Below are positions 35,291-44,727 of a stretch of DNA of 64,000 bases, in pieces. The stretch's first letter is position 1, and each line of letters begins with the position of its first letter. Location of the stretch: NCBI RefSeq assembly GCF_014397785.1, contig NZ_VZQQ01000025.1, positions 1 to 64,000 of the forward strand, in the 5' to 3' direction. The position numbers were made by a program, and so were the translations under genes. Source of the stretch: Paraburkholderia podalyriae. GTDB taxonomy: Bacteria > Pseudomonadota > Gammaproteobacteria > Burkholderiales > Burkholderiaceae. The notes under the pieces were generated by a model, which saw nothing but the letters and a program-made list of their open reading frames with translations, had not been told where the DNA came from and made no database searches.

Positions 35291-37168
35291 ATGCGGGCCG
35301 ACCCGATCCAGCGTGCCATCGACGAAGACCTCGTGCGCGTGCTCTACGCGCAGGACCCAATCGCGTTCTTTTCGCACTGGTTTTCGATCGCCGTGCTGGT
35401 GGCGATCTACTGGCCGCATGTGCCGTCGCCGCCGCTGTTTATCGCATGCTTCGTTTTTTATGCGCTCGCCAATTGCGCGGGCCTCGCGCTGTGGATCTGC
35501 AATCGCCGCTATCCGCAACTGGTGTCGCCGCGCGACTGGATCTATCTGCACGCGCTGCGCGGCGTGCTTCTTTACAGCGGGCCGGGCTTCGCGGTGTGGT
35601 TCGCATTCCAGAGTCCGCAGACCGATCTGCCGCTATTGCATACCGTGATGCTGGTGACGCTCGCGGCGGGCGTGTTCATGTCGAATGGCTTCGATCTCCT
35701 CAATTTTTCGACGTCGATTCCGTTCCTGCTGCTGCCGTCGATCGTGCTGCATTTCGGCTCGCACACATTCGATCGCACCATACTGGCGATCGTGCTGGCG
35801 TTCTTCTTCTGCGCGATCAATGTCTATGCGATGAGCTATCGCAAGCTGTTTCGCCAGGTCGTGCAGGCGCGTGTCGATCAGCAATACCTCGCGCAATCCC
35901 TTGCCGCGCAAAAGTGCGTCGCCGAAGAAGCGAGCCTCGCGAAAACGCGCTTTTTCGCGGCGGCAAGCCACGATCTGCGTCAGCCGCTGCATGCGATCGG
36001 CCTGCTCGCGGCGTCGCTGAACGACCCGGCGGCGACGCCCGCGCAGCACGCGAAGACCGCCGGGCACATCGTCTATAACGTCGAGGCGCTCAATCAGCTG
36101 TTCAACCAGGTGCTCGATCTTGCGCGGCTCGAAAGCGGCGTGACCCAGGTGATCCGGTTGCACTTCCGGCTCTCCGAGCTGTTCGAGCGGGTGGGCAGCC
36201 AGTATCGCCCCCAGGCCGCGGCGAAGGGGCTCGCGCTGCGCATCGCGCCGACTTCGATGGTCGTCTACGACGATCCGGTGCTGCTCGAACGCGTGCTGAG
36301 CAATCTGCTGTCGAACGCGGTGCGTTACACCGAGCAAGGCGCTATCTGGCTCGGCTTGCGGCGCGCGGGGCGACAGAAGGGCGGCTATATCGAGGTGCGC
36401 GATTCGGGCGTCGGCATTGCGCCGCAAGAGCACGAGCGCATCTTCGAGGAGTTTTATCAGGTCGAGAATCCGCAGCGCGACGCGCGCCAAGGGCACGGGC
36501 TCGGGCTGCCGACCGTCAGGCGGCTCGTCGGTCTGCTCGGCGGCGAGTTGCAGCTGCGCTCGGCGCCGGGGCGCGGCTCGGTGTTCCGCTTTGCGGTGCA
36601 GGCGGGCGACGCGAGCGGCATCGTCGCAAGTCTGAACGATTCGGTCGTGGGCGGCCCGACCGCGCAAGGGCGGCGCGTGCTGTGCATCGACGACGATCCG
36701 TCGATACTCGAGGGCCTCGCGAGTCTACTCGAGCGCTGGGGCTGCAACGTGCGCGGTGCGCGTGACGAAGCCGCGGCGCTCGCCGCGCTCGCGGATGGCT
36801 TCGTGCCCGACGCGGTGCTGTGCGACTATCAGCTCGCGAATCACCGCACCGGCGCGCAGGCGCTCAGCGCATTGCGCGGCGTGCTGGCGCACGCGGGGCA
36901 TGGCAATGTGGTGACGCTGCTGATTACTGGCGATATGGCGTCGGCGGAACTGGCGGCGCTCGCGCTGCAGGGAATTCCAGTGCTGCACAAGCCGGTGACG
37001 CCGGCACGATTGCGGCGCACGCTGGACATGCTGTGGCAGGAGGCGGTGGACCAGGGACGGCTGGCGAGCGCGGTGGTGTTGGGGCAACGGGCGGCGGAGG
37101 CCGACCCAGCGCCGTCGCCCGCGGCGCCAGGCGCTACAACGTCTTCCCCGCCTCCAGCCATCCATTGA
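35291..37168 (+). CDS. membrane-bound hybrid sensor histidine kinase
   Basis: 625 residues. The N-terminus has about six hydrophobic helices (about residues 25-180) with no large periplasmic loop. The HisKA dimer domain carries His227 in ASHDLRQPLHAIG. The ATPase domain has N-box LSNLLSNAVRYTEQG, G1 DSGVGIAP and G2 GHGLGL. A C-terminal receiver domain (about 463-590) has phospho-acceptor Asp512 in VLCDYQL. GGAG precedes the start by about 9 bases. Its 3' end overlaps the converging NarL-type gene by 35 bases, and they probably form a two-component pair. Confidence 0.92.
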   Translation: MRADPIQRAIDEDLVRVLYAQDPIAFFSHWFSIAVLVAIYWPHVPSPPLFIACFVFYALANCAGLALWICNRRYPQLVSPRDWIYLHALRGVLLYSGPGFAVWFAFQSPQTDLPLLHTVMLVTLAAGVFMSNGFDLLNFSTSIPFLLLPSIVLHFGSHTFDRTILAIVLAFFFCAINVYAMSYRKLFRQVVQARVDQQYLAQSLAAQKCVAEEASLAKTRFFAAASHDLRQPLHAIGLLAASLNDPAATPAQHAKTAGHIVYNVEALNQLFNQVLDLARLESGVTQVIRLHFRLSELFERVGSQYRPQAAAKGLALRIAPTSMVVYDDPVLLERVLSNLLSNAVRYTEQGAIWLGLRRAGRQKGGYIEVRDSGVGIAPQEHERIFEEFYQVENPQRDARQGHGLGLPTVRRLVGLLGGELQLRSAPGRGSVFRFAVQAGDASGIVASLNDSVVGGPTAQGRRVLCIDDDPSILEGLASLLERWGCNVRGARDEAAALAALADGFVPDAVLCDYQLANHRTGAQALSALRGVLAHAGHGNVVTLLITGDMASAELAALALQGIPVLHKPVTPARLRRTLDMLWQEAVDQGRLASAVVLGQRAAEADPAPSPAAPGATTSSPPPAIH

Positions 37169-37877
37169 TCACCGCGATCGCCGTCGACCGGTTGTGCACG
37201 CCGAGCGCCCGGAAGATCACCGACAGATGCACCTTCACCGTACCTTCGGCGACGCCGAGCTCGCGCGCGATCATCTTGTTGGTCCAGCCGCGATGCACGA
37301 GCCGCATGATGTCCTGCTGACGGGGTGACAGGTTCTCCAGCAGATGCTGCTGGTGCGGTTGCAGCGACGGCGCCTGCCTGAGCGGTTCGCTCTGCGGAGC
37401 GGCGCTCGGAACCGGCACGACAGCCGGTCCATTCGCATCGGCCCCCGCGCATCCGGCCGCCTGCGTCTCGCGCGAACCGAGCAGACTGAGCGCCTCGATT
37501 GGCACATAGGCACCGCCGGACAGCACCAGCTCGATCGCCTTCAGCATCACGCTGGCGGGCTGGCGTTTCGGCACGAAGCCGAGCGCGCCGGCCGCGAGCA
37601 CCGCGCGCATCTCGTCGGGCGATTCTTCCGCGGACAGCACCACGACCGGCAGCGCCGGGTTCGCCTTCAGCAGCGTTTCGAGCGACATCGCGCCGCTCAT
37701 GCCCGGCATGTGCAGATCGACGATCGCCAGATCGTGATTCGCGTCGGGTCGCGCGGCGCTCGCGAGGGTTTCCCAGCTGTCGGCTTCGTCGAACTGGGCG
37801 TCCGGATCGAAGCCGCGCAGCATGCCCTTGACGCCTTGGCGGATCAGTTCATGGTCGTCGGCTACAAGAAACTTCAT
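37134..37877 (-). CDS. NarL/FixJ-type response regulator
   Basis: 247 residues. The receiver domain has the acidic pair Asp7/Asp8, phospho-acceptor Asp54 in IVDLHMPG and the conserved Lys in FVPKRQ. A Pro/Ala-rich linker of about 50 residues follows, and the LuxR HTH reads LSPRQQDIMRLVHRGWTNK then ARELGVAEGTVKVHLSVIF. It converges on the hybrid kinase with a 35-base overlap of coding ends. The arrangement suggests that the kinase phosphorylates this protein. Confidence 0.92.
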   Translation of the reverse strand: MKFLVADDHELIRQGVKGMLRGFDPDAQFDEADSWETLASAARPDANHDLAIVDLHMPGMSGAMSLETLLKANPALPVVVLSAEESPDEMRAVLAAGALGFVPKRQPASVMLKAIELVLSGGAYVPIEALSLLGSRETQAAGCAGADANGPAVVPVPSAAPQSEPLRQAPSLQPHQQHLLENLSPRQQDIMRLVHRGWTNKMIARELGVAEGTVKVHLSVIFRALGVHNRSTAIAVINGWLEAGKTL

Positions 37878-38128
37878 GATGTCTCCGCGAGTCGAGCCTG
37901 TCCGTTGAGGGCTGCCGCCGTTGCAGCATGCGCCGTTGCAGCATGATTAACTTCGCCACGCGCGTGGCCGGCTGCCGGCATCGTTCGATGCGCTTCGTGA
38001 TGTTAAGGCAGGTCTCCCGCGCATAGGTTCCGGCTTGCTACGTAGACGAGCCGCGCGTACCTTTTTTGAAGCGCTTCTGCGCGCTCGAGCAGGTTATGCT
38101 CGCCAGATCGAAACGGGTTCGCGTGCCG

Positions 38129-38326
38129 CTATCTGACCGCAAACAACGTTGCATTCATCAGAAGCCTGAAGGCGAAACCGAGCGACATCGCCGCCGCAAC
38201 GCCGAGGCACCATAGCGCGATGAACCACAGCCAGCCCGGCAGTTTGCGGCTGGGCGTCGCGGCAGTGGCAGCGGGCGCCGATGTGCGGGCACGCTGCGTT
38301 TCAATGATAGTGATGTTGGTCGCCAT
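38129..38326 (-). CDS. DUF2474-type small subunit of the CioAB oxidase
   Basis: 65 residues. A charged N-terminus is followed by one membrane helix in KLPGWLWFIALWCLGVAA (about residues 28-52) and RLLMNATLF. This matches the short DUF2474 proteins encoded after cyanide-insensitive oxidase genes and analogous to CydX. The gene overlaps the 3' end of the cydB-like gene by 26 bases, so translation is coupled. It is absent from many annotations because of its size. Confidence 0.75.
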   Translation of the reverse strand: MATNITIIETQRARTSAPAATAATPSRKLPGWLWFIALWCLGVAAAMSLGFAFRLLMNATLFAVR

Positions 38327-39305
38327 GACGCACCTTGCCTCGAAAGACCCAGTAACCCATCGTCGTGTACGCGACGATGATCGGCAGGATCACCGCCGCG
38401 CCGGCCAGCGTGAACGTCTGGCTCGTGCGTGGCGCGGCGGCTTCCCATAGCGTGATGCTCGACGGAATCGCATACGGCCACAGGCTCACGAGCAGACCGA
38501 GATAGCCGAGCAGCACTAGCGCCAGCGCGAGCGCGAACGGCGTGTTGTGATGGCGCGCGCGCACCGCGCGATGCATGAAGAATGCGCAGAGCGCGACGAG
38601 GAACGGCACCGGTAGCAGACGGTAGAAGATCCCGTCATGGAACCAGCGTTGTGCGATGCCCGCATCCATCAGCGGCGTCCATAGGCTCACGAGCGCGATG
38701 AAGCCGAGCAGCACCACGGTCAACGGCCAGACGACGCGATGCAGCCGCCGCTGCAGATCGCCGTCGGTCTTCGCGACCAGCCAGCAGCAGCCGAGCAGCG
38801 CGTAGGTCGCGACGAGCCCGAGGCCCGTCAGCAGACTGAACGGCGTGAGCCAGCCGAACCCGTCGCCGGCATTGGCGCCATCGGCGACCGGAATGCCCTG
38901 CAGAAACGCGCCGAGCACGATGCCCTGGAAGAACGCCGCGCCCGCCGAGCCGCCGATGAACGCGAGGTCCCACAGATGCCTCGTGCGACGCGACTTCGCG
39001 CGGATCTCGAACGACACGCCACGAAAGATCAGGCACACGAGCATGAACACGAGCGGCAGATAGAGCGCCGACAGCACGGTCGAGTAGACGACCGGAAACA
39101 CCGCGAACAGCGCGGCGCCGCCGAGTACGAGCCAGGTTTCGTTGCCGTCCCACACCGGCGCCACCGTGTTCATCATCAGGTCGCGTTCCTTTTCGTCGGG
39201 GAAGAACGGAAAGACGATGCCGATGCCGAGGTCGAAGCCGTCCAGCACGACATACATGAAAAGGCCCAGCGCGATGATCGCGGCCCATACGACAGTTACG
39301 TCCAT
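38301..39305 (-). CDS. cioB: cyanide-insensitive / bd-type quinol oxidase subunit II (CioB)
   Basis: 334 residues from ATG 39305 (GAAGAGAAAG upstream). About eight membrane helices are seen. The N-terminal LGLFMYVVLDGFDLGIGI and PVWDGNETWLVLGG are the CydB hallmarks. It pairs with subunit I encoded 22 bases upstream. The complex moves electrons from quinol to oxygen in the inner membrane. Confidence 0.92.
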   Translation of the reverse strand: MDVTVVWAAIIALGLFMYVVLDGFDLGIGIVFPFFPDEKERDLMMNTVAPVWDGNETWLVLGGAALFAVFPVVYSTVLSALYLPLVFMLVCLIFRGVSFEIRAKSRRTRHLWDLAFIGGSAGAAFFQGIVLGAFLQGIPVADGANAGDGFGWLTPFSLLTGLGLVATYALLGCCWLVAKTDGDLQRRLHRVVWPLTVVLLGFIALVSLWTPLMDAGIAQRWFHDGIFYRLLPVPFLVALCAFFMHRAVRARHHNTPFALALALVLLGYLGLLVSLWPYAIPSSITLWEAAAPRTSQTFTLAGAAVILPIIVAYTTMGYWVFRGKVRHGDQHHYH

Positions 39306-39327
39306 GTTCTTTCTCTTCAAGCGTGGG

Positions 39328-40752
39328 TTAGACGGCGTCGATCATCTGATCGGCGGCGGACAGCGGGCGGCGCGCGGTCTGCGCGGGCGTCGGCTGCGGC
39401 AGGGCTGGCGGCCTGTCGTGCGACATGCCGCCAGGCAGCGCGGGACCGGAGCGCATCAGCTTCAGCATGTAGTAGATGCCGGTGCCGAACACGAGGAAGT
39501 AGACGGCCACGAACGTCATCAGCGACAGACCGACCTGCTGCGTGGTCAGCGGCGACACCGCCTGCGACGTGCGCATCACGCCGTACACGACCCACGGTTG
39601 ACGGCCCGCTTCGGTGGTGACCCAGCCGGCCAGCAGCGTGATGAAGCCGCTCGGCCCCATCGCGACGCACAGCCGCTGGAACCACTTCGCTTCGAACAGG
39701 CGCCCGCGCCGGCGCAGCACCCAGGCCGCGATCGACATCGCGATCATCAGCACGCCGAGGCCGGCCATAATGCGGAAGCTCCAGAACACGACGGTCGAAT
39801 CCGGCCGGTCCTGCGGCGGAAATTCCTTCAGGCCGCGGATTTCGCCGTCCCAGCTATGCGTGAGGATCAGGCTGCCGAGGTGCGGCACCGACACCGCGTA
39901 GCGCGTGGTTTCCGCCTTCATGTCGGGGATGCCGAACAGGTTCAGCGCGGTGCCGCCTTTTTCGGTATCCCACAAGCCTTCGATCGCCGCGATTTTCGCC
40001 GGCTGATACTTGCGCGTATTGAGGCCGTGCTGATCGCCCACGAATGCCTGGATCGGCGTCAGAATCAACAGCAGCCACAGCGCCATCGAGAACATCTTCT
40101 TGACGGCGGGATCGCGCCGGCCGCGCAGCAGATGCCATGCGCCGACCGCCGCGACCACGAGCGCGGCGACGATGAACGCCGCGAGCGCCATATGCGCGAG
40201 CCGGTACGGGAACGACGGATTGAAGATGATCTTGAACCAGTCGAGCGGCACGACATGGCCGTCGACGACTTCGAAGCCCTGCGGCGTCTGCATCCAGCTG
40301 TTGGACGCGAGAATCCAGAAGGTCGAGATCAGCGTACCGATCGCGACCATCAGCGTCGCGCCGAAGTGCGCGCGCGGACTCACGCGCTGCCAGCCGAACA
40401 GCATGATGCCGAGGAAACCCGCTTCGAGAAAGAATGCGGTCATCACCTCGTACATCAGCAGCGGACCGGTGATGGGCCCAGCGAAACGGGAAAAGCCCGA
40501 CCAGTTGGTGCCGAACTGATAGCTCATCACGACGCCGGAGACGACGCCCATGCCGAAGGCCACTGCGAAGATCTTCGACCAGAACAGACAAAGATCTTTG
40601 TAGTAGGCCTTGCCGGTCTTCAGCCAGCGCCATTCGAGAACCGCGATGAAACTGGCGAGACCGATGCTGAGCGCGGGGAAAACAATGTGAAAAGAAACGG
40701 TGAACGCGAATTGGATGCGAGCGAGATCGAATGCCGATAGTGCGGAGTTCAT
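39328..40752 (-). CDS. cioA: cyanide-insensitive / bd-type quinol oxidase subunit I (CioA)
   Basis: 474 residues from ATG 40752. CydA marks are FDLARIQFAFTVSFHIVFP (haem ligand His near residue 20), FGMGVVSGVVMSYQFGTNW, GWVTTEAGRQPWVVYGVMRT and a quinol-loop region near VPLDWF and TPIQAFVGDQHG. The Q-loop is of the short type, which is typical of CIO-like enzymes. A perfect Anr/FNR site lies about 180 bases upstream, so low oxygen probably controls it. Confidence 0.93.
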   Translation of the reverse strand: MNSALSAFDLARIQFAFTVSFHIVFPALSIGLASFIAVLEWRWLKTGKAYYKDLCLFWSKIFAVAFGMGVVSGVVMSYQFGTNWSGFSRFAGPITGPLLMYEVMTAFFLEAGFLGIMLFGWQRVSPRAHFGATLMVAIGTLISTFWILASNSWMQTPQGFEVVDGHVVPLDWFKIIFNPSFPYRLAHMALAAFIVAALVVAAVGAWHLLRGRRDPAVKKMFSMALWLLLILTPIQAFVGDQHGLNTRKYQPAKIAAIEGLWDTEKGGTALNLFGIPDMKAETTRYAVSVPHLGSLILTHSWDGEIRGLKEFPPQDRPDSTVVFWSFRIMAGLGVLMIAMSIAAWVLRRRGRLFEAKWFQRLCVAMGPSGFITLLAGWVTTEAGRQPWVVYGVMRTSQAVSPLTTQQVGLSLMTFVAVYFLVFGTGIYYMLKLMRSGPALPGGMSHDRPPALPQPTPAQTARRPLSAADQMIDAV

Positions 40753-41366
40753 GATCCTGTTGTGCGTGATAGCCGCATGTGCGGACTTACGCGCGTCGAC
40801 CGATGTCGGGCGCACTGCGCTGGGCAGATGGCGCAAGAGTAGGGGATCGAAACAAAATTTGCTGCGATGCGAGGTGCGTCAATGAACCGCGTTGTTTTAT
40901 GCGAAATGCGCTTGTTAATGAGGCAAGCCATTGATGATTATCAAGTTTCTTTTAGCGGCTGATGCATCGCCGTATGTGCGTCGTGGCGTGCGCTGCGTCA
41001 ATCGACCGCGCTGCAGCAATGCGTTTCGCGCAGCGGCAAGCTCGCGGGCCGCATCCGTCGCCAGCCGACAATCGATCCATCCAAACCGACTTCGTCGGTT
41101 GGCGTGCTAGCCGGGCCATTTTTTTACTTCTACGATGCACGCTGCCGCCTGGCCGTCTCAGCGATTTCTCTTCAGTATTCGTTGCGCATTATCCGTTCGC
41201 CATTCATTTGGTGTTGATGTTATTTCGCGGCGGAATTTCTCAATAGGTCATTACTCATTGCCGTATCCGCATGGCGTTCTGTCATGCGTCGCGCGCATGC
41301 TTCGCGAGCAGCTTCGCTTCATCCACCTGCCGGCGACGGCAGACTTCATCGACAAGGAGTCAGCAG
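40753..41366. other. intergenic region with cioAB promoter; no other gene seen
   Basis: The 614-base gap between divergent cioA and the haloperoxidase gene contains the Anr/FNR box at 40931 and AT-rich patches near 40855-40945 and 41170-41260. Short open frames have no recognisable product or ribosome site. The ribosome site AAGGAG of the next gene is at 41354. Confidence 0.6.
40931..40944. promoter_or_regulatory. Anr/FNR box upstream of cioAB
   Basis: TTGATGATTATCAA is a perfect TTGAT-N4-ATCAA match to the FNR/Anr consensus. It is about 180 bases upstream of the cioA start. Confidence 0.8.
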
Positions 41367-42188
41367 ATGAGCACGATCAGGACGAAAGACGGTACCTCGA
41401 TTTTCTACAAGGACTGGGGCAAGGGTCGCCCGGTGGTTTTTTCGCATGGCTGGCCGCTGACCGCCGATGCGTGGGATGCACAGATGCTGTTTCTCGGCAG
41501 CAAGGGCTTTCGCGTGATCGCGCACGACCGGCGCGGTCATGGCCGCTCGGAGCAGCCGTGGGACGGCAACGAGATGGACACCTACGCCGACGATCTCGCC
41601 GCGCTGATCGAACACCTCGACCTGCAGGACGCGACACTGGTCGGCCATTCGACGGGCGGTGGCGAAGTCGCGCATTACATCGGCCGGCATGGTACGGGGC
41701 GCGTCGCGAAGGCCGTGCTGATCGGCGCGGTGCCGCCGCTGATGCTGAAGACCGCCGACAATCCGCTCGGCTTGCCGATCGACGTGTTCGACGGCATTCG
41801 CAAGAGCGTCGTCGACGATCGCTCGCAGTTCTTCAAGGACTTGGCCGTGGCGTTTTATGGTTACAACCGCGAGGGCGCCAAGGTGTCGCAGGGCGTCATC
41901 GATTCGTTCTGGCGCCAGGGCATGGCCGGCTCGATCAAGGGGCTGTACGACTGCATCAAGCAGTTCTCCGAAGTCGACTACACCGAAGATCTGAAAAAGA
42001 TCGACGTGCCGACGCTTGTGCTGCACGGTGACGATGACCAGATCGTGCCGATCGACGCAGCCGGCCGGCAGACCGCGAAGATCGTCGAGAACGCGACGCT
42101 AAAGGTGTATCCGGGTGGCCAGCACGGCATGTGCACGGTGGAGGCCGACAAGGTCAATGCCGACCTGCTTGAATTCATCGGCTCCTGA
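41367..42188 (+). CDS. cofactor-free haloperoxidase-type alpha/beta hydrolase
   Basis: 273 residues from ATG 41367 (AAGGAG 8 bases upstream). The fold is that of non-haem chloroperoxidases and arylesterases: oxyanion-loop VFSHGWPLTADAWD, nucleophile Ser95 in VGHSTGGGEVAHY, acid in LVLHGDDDQIVP and His in GGQHGM. The lengths and motifs match the bacterial perhydrolase group. No neighbour tells its natural substrate. Confidence 0.9.
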   Translation: MSTIRTKDGTSIFYKDWGKGRPVVFSHGWPLTADAWDAQMLFLGSKGFRVIAHDRRGHGRSEQPWDGNEMDTYADDLAALIEHLDLQDATLVGHSTGGGEVAHYIGRHGTGRVAKAVLIGAVPPLMLKTADNPLGLPIDVFDGIRKSVVDDRSQFFKDLAVAFYGYNREGAKVSQGVIDSFWRQGMAGSIKGLYDCIKQFSEVDYTEDLKKIDVPTLVLHGDDDQIVPIDAAGRQTAKIVENATLKVYPGGQHGMCTVEADKVNADLLEFIGS

Positions 42189-42405
42189 GCGATCGGTAAC
42201 GCAATGATGTGATCGGTTGAAAGTGCGGGCGGCGTTCAGACGCGCCGCTCGCGCCGAACGCCCGGCCCCCGCGAGGGTAGGCGGGTTATACGATGTCACA
42301 CGAACACGATGTTCGCATCTCTTTGTTTTTAAATGGGATGCGGAACCTGGCCCTTGCGATTTAAGGGTAAATGCCAAGTTGAAATCCGCTTGGTCATCGC
42401 AGATA

Positions 42406-42422
42406 GTACGTTATCGTACAAC
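42406..42422 (+). promoter_or_regulatory. aldarate-regulon operator, copy 1
   Basis: GTACGTTATCGTACAAC differs from the best motif ATACGTCATCGTACAAC at two positions. It ends 29 bases before the start of the uronate-dehydrogenase-like gene. Confidence 0.7.
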
Positions 42423-42451
42423 TAGCGCGCGGCGCAGTGAAAGGAACCTCT

Positions 42452-43246
42452 ATGAAGAAGATTGCCCTGAGTGGCGCCGGCGGCCAGCTCGGCTCCGCGG
42501 TACGTGCTGAATTCGTCGCGCGCGGCGTGCCGTTGCGCTCGGCCGCGGGCTCGAAAGTGCTGACGCCGCTCGTCGACGGCGAAGACGTGATGAACGGCGA
42601 CTTGCGCGATCCGGCGGTCGTCGACCGCCTGCTGAACGGCGTGGAGGTGCTGATCCATTTCGCCGGCACGAGCGTCGAGCGTCCGCTGCCCGAGATCATC
42701 GAGAACAACCTGCGCGGCCTCGTCGAAGTCTACGAAGGCGCGCGCCGCAACGGCGTGAAGCGCATCGTGTTCGCGAGCTCGAATCACGCGATCGGCATGT
42801 ATCCGGTCACCGAGCATCTGAGCCTCGACTGCGAACTGCGCCCGGACGGCTTCTATGGCCTGTCGAAGGTATGGGGCGAAGCGCTCGCGCGCATGTACTG
42901 GGACAAGCACGGCATCGAAAGCGTGTGCGTGCGTATCGGCAGCTGCCTCGAGCGTCCGACCGAGCAGCGCCATCTGAGCACCTGGTTCGGCCACAAGGAC
43001 CTGATGCATTTCCTCGAGCGCTGCATCGAAGCGGACGACGTCGGCTTCCTGACCATCTGGGGCGTGTCGGCCAACACGCGCAGCTGGTGGGACAACAGCG
43101 GCGCGGCGCGTCTCGGCTACGAGCCGAAGCAGAACGCCGAGGACTACGCGCAAGACATCCTGTCGCGCCCGAATCCGCTCGATGAACTGTGCCAGAGCTT
43201 CCAAGGCGGCAGCTTCGTCGGCATCGACTATTCGCGCAAGGCTTAA
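42452..43246 (+). CDS. uronate-dehydrogenase-like SDR enzyme (paralogue 1)
   Basis: 264 residues from ATG 42452 (AAAGGA upstream). It has the Rossmann motif LSGAGGQLGSAV, the block KRIVFASSNHAIGMYP and the active-site FYGLSKVWGEAL (Tyr-x3-Lys). The later part VRIGSCLERP and STWFGHKDLMHFLERC match uronate dehydrogenases. It is about as similar to Udh as the clearer copy at 55377, so it may use another uronate or sugar lactone. It is followed after 45 bases by an ExuT-like carrier. Confidence 0.82.
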   Translation: MKKIALSGAGGQLGSAVRAEFVARGVPLRSAAGSKVLTPLVDGEDVMNGDLRDPAVVDRLLNGVEVLIHFAGTSVERPLPEIIENNLRGLVEVYEGARRNGVKRIVFASSNHAIGMYPVTEHLSLDCELRPDGFYGLSKVWGEALARMYWDKHGIESVCVRIGSCLERPTEQRHLSTWFGHKDLMHFLERCIEADDVGFLTIWGVSANTRSWWDNSGAARLGYEPKQNAEDYAQDILSRPNPLDELCQSFQGGSFVGIDYSRKA

Positions 43247-43291
43247 GTCCCGTTCGATTTGACGGGCATTGCATCACGAGGAGTAGCAGCA

Positions 43292-44590
43292 ATGAAGATC
43301 AAGGGTATTCGCTGGTGGATGGTCGCGCTGGTCGCGGCCGGCCTGATCATCAATTACCTCGCGCGTAACACGTTGTCGGTCGCGGCTCCGACGATGATGA
43401 AGGAACTCAACATCACGACCGAGCAGTATTCGCACGTGGTCGTGGCGTGGCAGCTCTGCTATGCGTTCATGCAGCCGGTCGCCGGTTTCGTGCTCGACAC
43501 GATCGGCACCAAGCTCGGCTTCGCGGTATTCGCGCTGGCGTGGTCGGTGGCTTGCGCGGCGGCTGCGTGGGCGACGGGCTGGCGCAGCCTCGCGGTGTTC
43601 CGCGGTATCCTGGGTCTCGCCGAATCGGCTGGGATTCCGGCTGGCGTGAAGGCGACCAGCGAGTGGTTCCCGGCGAAAGAGCGGTCGGTTGCGATCGGCT
43701 GGTTCAATATCGGCTCGTCGATCGGCGCGCTGCTTGCGCCGCCGCTCGTCGTGTGGGCGCTGTTTCACGGCCGGTGGGAACTGGCGTTCGTGATCGTCGG
43801 CGTCGCGGGCATCGTGTGGAGCATGCTGTGGATGCTCGCCTACAAGCATCCGCGCAACCAGAAGCTGCTGGGCGCCGCCGAGCGTGACTACATTCTGAGT
43901 GGCCAGGAAGCGAAGCATCACGATGACGTCAGCACGCCGAAACGCAACTGGCGCGCGATGCTGGTGAGCCGTGATTTCTGGGCGATCGGTATTCCGCGGA
44001 TTCTGTCCGAGCCGGCCTGGCAAACCTTCAACGCGTGGATTCCGCTGTACATGATGACCGAGCGTCACATGAACCTGAAGGAAGTCGCGATGTTCGCGTG
44101 GATGCCGTTCCTCGCCGCCGATATCGGCTGCGTGCTCGGCGGTTATCTGAGCCCGCTGTTCCACAAGTATGCAAAGGTGTCGCTGTTCACGTCGCGCAAG
44201 ATGGTGTTCGTGGTCGGCGCGCTGTTCATGATCGGGCCGGCGTGCGTGGGTCTCGTCGCGAGCCCGTACGTGGCGGTGGCGCTGCTGTGCGTCGGCGGCT
44301 TCGCGCACCAGACGCTGTCGGGCGCGCTGTACGCGATCACGTCGGACATGTTCGGTAAACACGAAGTCGCGACCGCGACGGGCATGGGCGGCATGGCCGG
44401 CTATCTGGGCGCCGCTGCGTTCACCGCGCTGTTCGGCGTGCTCGTTACGCAGATCGGCTATAGCCCGCTGTTCGTCGTGCTGGCGGTATTCGACCTGATT
44501 GCCGCGGCCGTGGTCTGCCTGATGGCCAGGAGTTCGGACAAGATGCCGGAGCCGAAGTGGACGTTGCCGGATGCGGTGACGGCGAAGTAA
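43292..44590 (+). CDS. MFS hexuronate transporter (ExuT-like)
   Basis: 432 residues from ATG 43292 (GAGGAG 8 bases upstream). About 12 helices are seen. RWWMVALVAAGLIINYLARN, AGFVLDTIGTKLGFAVFALAW and GLAESAGIPAGVKATSEWFP match the ACS (anion:cation symporter) family of hexuronate carriers. It lies in one transcript with the uronate-dehydrogenase-like gene behind operator copy 1. A hairpin terminator follows. Confidence 0.87.
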   Translation: MKIKGIRWWMVALVAAGLIINYLARNTLSVAAPTMMKELNITTEQYSHVVVAWQLCYAFMQPVAGFVLDTIGTKLGFAVFALAWSVACAAAAWATGWRSLAVFRGILGLAESAGIPAGVKATSEWFPAKERSVAIGWFNIGSSIGALLAPPLVVWALFHGRWELAFVIVGVAGIVWSMLWMLAYKHPRNQKLLGAAERDYILSGQEAKHHDDVSTPKRNWRAMLVSRDFWAIGIPRILSEPAWQTFNAWIPLYMMTERHMNLKEVAMFAWMPFLAADIGCVLGGYLSPLFHKYAKVSLFTSRKMVFVVGALFMIGPACVGLVASPYVAVALLCVGGFAHQTLSGALYAITSDMFGKHEVATATGMGGMAGYLGAAAFTALFGVLVTQIGYSPLFVVLAVFDLIAAAVVCLMARSSDKMPEPKWTLPDAVTAK

Positions 44591-44634
44591 TGTGATCTGC
44601 GGTCGGCTCCGGTGGGCCGATCGGGTGAAAGAAG

Positions 44635-44663
44635 CGGCGCCCCATGAGTGGGCACCGTTTTTT
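44635..44663 (+). terminator. terminator after the ExuT-like gene
   Basis: CGGCGCCCCA and TGGGCACCG pair with one mismatch over a TGAG loop, followed by six T residues at 44658-44663. Confidence 0.65.
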
Positions 44664-44727
44664 GTCGGTTTTGCGGCCGTTTGCGGGATGCGGTGTTGCG
44701 CCGCGAGCGTTGCAGCCGGCAAGCAGA

